Below, one piece after another: positions 63,856 through 64,000 of a stretch of DNA of 64,000 bases. Numbering within the stretch: position 1 is the stretch's first letter; the number at the start of each line of letters is the position of its first letter. The translations under genes and the position numbers were made by a program. This DNA is from an uncultured Erythrobacter sp. (GTDB lineage Bacteria; Pseudomonadota; Alphaproteobacteria; Sphingomonadales; Sphingomonadaceae), in the NCBI GenBank assembly GCA_947499505.1, contig CANMOQ010000002.1, positions 124,001-188,000 on the forward strand. Reading direction: 5' to 3'. The notes beneath the pieces are model-generated. The model made no database searches, had not been told where the DNA came from, and saw nothing but the letters and a program-made list of their open reading frames with translations.

Positions 63856-64000
63856 TCAGCCGCGTTCAATTGGCCCGGTCTCACACAGATCGCTGACCAC
63901 GCAGATCTCGCATTTGGGCAGGCGCGCTCGGCACACTTTCTTGCCGAACTGGATCAGCCAGAAATGCCCATCGGTGAGCGTCCATTCCGGGCTACGCTCC
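63856..64000 (-). CDS. nth: Endonuclease III (Nth), C-terminal part only
   Basis: The last 47 codons before the window edge. The 4Fe-4S cluster ligands Cys-x6-Cys-x2-Cys-x5-Cys are complete (VCRARLPKC, EICVVSDLC), preceded by DGHFWLIQFGK. This is the DNA glycosylase/AP lyase acting on oxidised pyrimidines. The 5' part lies beyond the window. Confidence 0.88.
   Translation of the reverse strand, partial: ERSPEWTLTDGHFWLIQFGKKVCRARLPKCEICVVSDLCETGPIERG

Overview
The window reads as alphaproteobacterial chromosome, most likely Sphingomonadales/Erythrobacteraceae. I infer this from the core gene content (FolD, ArgB, NadB, class Ia NrdA/NrdB, MarC, CnoX-like thioredoxin, nitronate monooxygenase, Nth), the fairly high GC, the style of the signal peptides and lipoproteins, and the TonB-receptor/PepSY cluster. 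No 16S or other marker is present, so the genus is not settled.

Positions 39-30779 look like one composite integrative element. A perfect 22-bp direct repeat (39-60 and 30758-30779) brackets it. The left copy lies just upstream of a tyrosine integrase gene, and the right copy lies 34 nt beyond the 3' end of a tRNA-Gly(GCC) gene. Inside, in order, are: integrase 1; a copper module (csoR divergent from copA-copB with a CsoR-type operator between them); a ferric-siderophore module (TonB receptor, membrane protein, PepSY-TM protein, lipoprotein); a mixed module (K+ channel, RND tripartite efflux system, GltS, DUF4136 lipoprotein, PycTM-like protein, two small envelope proteins, a LuxR solo); a 3'-end remnant of a second integrase; a control module (frameshifted unknown gene, excisionase-like HTH, HTH/zinc-ribbon protein, integrase 2); and a complete type I restriction-modification operon hsdM-hsdS-prrC-hsdR with an embedded PrrC-type anticodon nuclease. 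Degenerate copies of one intergenic repeat sit at the module borders. One copy is itself interrupted by a 158-bp MITE-like element with a 5-bp target duplication.

From about 30.8 kb to the end the content is ordinary core genome. In order: CnoX-like thioredoxin/TPR and Lon-substrate-binding-domain protein; serine hydrolase; TetR-MAPEG; MarC, lipoprotein and folD; yggT; argB; an orphan bufferin-like lipoprotein; two thermonuclease-family genes, one wrecked by a deletion; many small envelope proteins; nrdB; a diguanylate cyclase and a PilZ protein; three tiny membrane/lipoprotein genes; nrdA; nrtS; alpha/beta hydrolase; TonB-domain protein; TraB/GumN; nadB; an ABC ATPase; zf-CHCC protein; nitronate monooxygenase; and the 3' end of nth. 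An AT-richer two-gene islet (45579-47019), one gene of which has pentapeptide repeats, interrupts this core and is the least explained part of the window.

The parts most worth following up are the delimited composite island with its repeat-bounded cassettes, the PrrC-guarded type I system, the unexplained two-gene islet, the orphan PycTM-like and bufferin-like genes, and an in-frame palindromic insertion in a small unknown gene. All family assignments come from reading motifs by eye; no database search was run.
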